Positions 62,922 through 64,000 of a stretch of 64,000 bases of DNA are shown in pieces (the stretch's first letter is position 1; each line of letters begins with the position of its first letter). The notes beneath the pieces were generated by a model. That model saw nothing but the letters and a program-made list of their open reading frames with translations. It searched no databases and was not told the origin of the DNA. Source of the DNA: Nitrospira sp. Lineage in GTDB: Bacteria > Nitrospirota > Nitrospiria > Nitrospirales > Nitrospiraceae. A program made the position numbers and the translations under genes. The stretch is taken from the NCBI GenBank assembly GCA_029194665.1, contig JARFXO010000007.1, forward strand, positions 1 to 64,000, read 5' to 3'.

Positions 62922-64000
62922 AACCTGCAGTCTTTCTGCATATCCAAAAGACAGCTGGCACAACAATTATTGAATTAGCCAGGTCTGCTTATGGAATTCA
63001 TAACGTCATGAGCCATGACGACTATCTCAAGGGAATGGATTACTCTCCGTCCACAGGTGAGGTTAAGGTAGATGAAGGAGTGCTTGACGATTTCCATGGA
63101 ATACCTTTTCTCTCCGGTCATTTCGGCTACGGCTTTGCGAAGCGCTATATGCCGGGTAGGTATTCGTTTACGTTTTTGCGCGATCCTATTGAAAGGATTT
63201 TGTCTTTCTATTATTTCTGCAAAGGCTCCGACCCAAAGAAATTTGCGCTTTATAAGCTAAGCCAGCAAGTGACATTAGATGAATTTCTACGGATGGGTTT
63301 GGTTGACCCGGAAGTCAAAAATTTCATCTGGAATAATCAGGTGTGGCAGCTCGCCTGCGGATTTGGTGTGTTGGATACTCGGCCGTTATCTGCTTTCGAT
63401 GCAATCGAATTGCTTGAACTGGCAAGTAAACATCTCGATGAGTTTTCGTATGTGGGCTTTGCGGAAACCTTTGAGGCAGATCGAGATGCTATCTTTAGAG
63501 ATCTTGGAATTGAGCCACCGGAAGCAAGGATCGTCTCAAATGCCAATCTGGGTCGGCCTGCCCATAGTGATTTGCCACAATCGACCAAGGACCTGTTGGT
63601 TGAATTAACCGAGCTTGATAGGGTGCTGTATAACAAGGTTTGGTTAAGAAAGGCGCCAGCCTTGAAAAGGGGTGGTAATGGGTGGTTGGGGATAAATATG
63701 ACTTTAGAGCACGAATCGCCTCAGCAGCAATTACAGCATGCGCAGAATGACTACCTTGAACTGATGCAAGCTTGCCTGACCGGTAGTCTCTACAGAGATT
63801 GTTCTCAGGCACCATTTGGGCCGAAAACATTTAATTCTCAGCTTCGAGCCCATGGCCTCGATTGGCCGAGTCATGCACAAACGATGATCGGAGAGAAACG
63901 ACTTGCGAACCTGCGAGTGCTTACCGAAGCTGTGATTGCCGACAATGTTCCTGGGGACTTGATAGAAACTGGGGTATGGCGCGGAGGCGCTTGCATCTTG
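62906..64000 (+). CDS. Sulfotransferase fused to TylF-like O-methyltransferase (3' open)
   Basis: The frame is open from GTG 62906 to the window edge (365 codons, no stop). Residues 1-240 form a Sulfotransfer_2-type domain: the PAPS 5'-phosphosulfate loop FLHIQKTAGTT (10-20), GHF (71-73) and the 3'-phosphate motif FLRDPIERILSFYYF (90-104). Residues from about 270 onward match macrocin O-methyltransferase TylF: LELMQACLTGSLYRD, GLDWPSHAQTMIGEKRLANL and GDLIETGVWRGGACIL, the SAM-binding loop. AGAGGGA precedes the GTG, which overlaps the wzt end by 16 bp. cysC upstream can supply PAPS. AT-rich composition suggests horizontal acquisition. Confidence 0.87.
   Translation, partial: MSRNLKPAVFLHIQKTAGTTIIELARSAYGIHNVMSHDDYLKGMDYSPSTGEVKVDEGVLDDFHGIPFLSGHFGYGFAKRYMPGRYSFTFLRDPIERILSFYYFCKGSDPKKFALYKLSQQVTLDEFLRMGLVDPEVKNFIWNNQVWQLACGFGVLDTRPLSAFDAIELLELASKHLDEFSYVGFAETFEADRDAIFRDLGIEPPEARIVSNANLGRPAHSDLPQSTKDLLVELTELDRVLYNKVWLRKAPALKRGGNGWLGINMTLEHESPQQQLQHAQNDYLELMQACLTGSLYRDCSQAPFGPKTFNSQLRAHGLDWPSHAQTMIGEKRLANLRVLTEAVIADNVPGDLIETGVWRGGACIL

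Overview
The window looks like a chromosomal segment of a Nitrospira-type bacterium (phylum Nitrospirota). The inference rests on one combination: an actinobacterial-style 20S proteasome and Pup-ligase pair (prcA, pafA) beside a complete Gram-negative outer-membrane programme (BamA, Skp/OmpH, Lpx lipid A enzymes, Kdo and heptose transferases). GC content is fairly high in most of the window and falls visibly over roughly the last 2 kb. No rRNA, tRNA or CRISPR array was recognised.

Layout. (1) 1-3.1 kb: 3' end of prcA, pafA and a coupled M23 peptidase gene. (2) 3.1-6.1 kb: small secreted, lipoprotein or unknown proteins. (3) 6.2-12.8 kb, minus strand: HD-domain phosphohydrolase, DUF2062 protein, thiL, lon, galU. 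(4) 13.3-28 kb, plus strand: an envelope super-operon, bamA-skp-skp-fabZ-lpxA-lpxI-Gfo/Idh oxidoreductase-lpxB-msbA-DUF374 acyltransferase-waaA-lpxK-waaF/gmhB fusion. lpxD is absent from its usual place, and the acyltransferase frame is broken at a nine-A run. (5) 28-32.1 kb: methyltransferase, two GT9 glycosyltransferases and a MarR-like regulator. (6) 32.1-57 kb: a surface-glycan locus that opens with a NusG/RfaH-like factor. It carries a Wzx-type flippase, several methyltransferases, GT2/GT4/GT9 glycosyltransferases, epimerases, a WecA/WbpL-type initiating transferase, an O-antigen ligase, a WbpM/PglF-type dehydratase and rfbB-rfbD-rfbA. (7) 57-64 kb: an ABC O-polysaccharide exporter (wzm, wzt) split by about 3.4 kb that holds cysC and small toxin-antitoxin-like pairs. 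A decayed second wzm 3' end lies immediately before wzt. The last gene, open at the window edge, encodes a sulfotransferase fused to a TylF-like O-methyltransferase.

How the genes work together. Section 4 makes and exports lipid A-Kdo-heptose core and assembles outer-membrane proteins. Sections 5-6 make nucleotide sugars (dTDP-rhamnose route, 4-keto-6-deoxy-HexNAc route), assemble glycans and ligate them to the core. Section 7 probably exports a second glycan. The most interesting hypothesis is that cysC makes PAPS for the adjacent sulfotransferase-methyltransferase, and that this enzyme modifies, perhaps caps, the chain recognised by the Wzt C-terminal domain. That would be analogous in logic to the WbdD kinase-methyltransferase cap of E. 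coli O9a but with different chemistry. It is inference from domain content and neighbourhood only.
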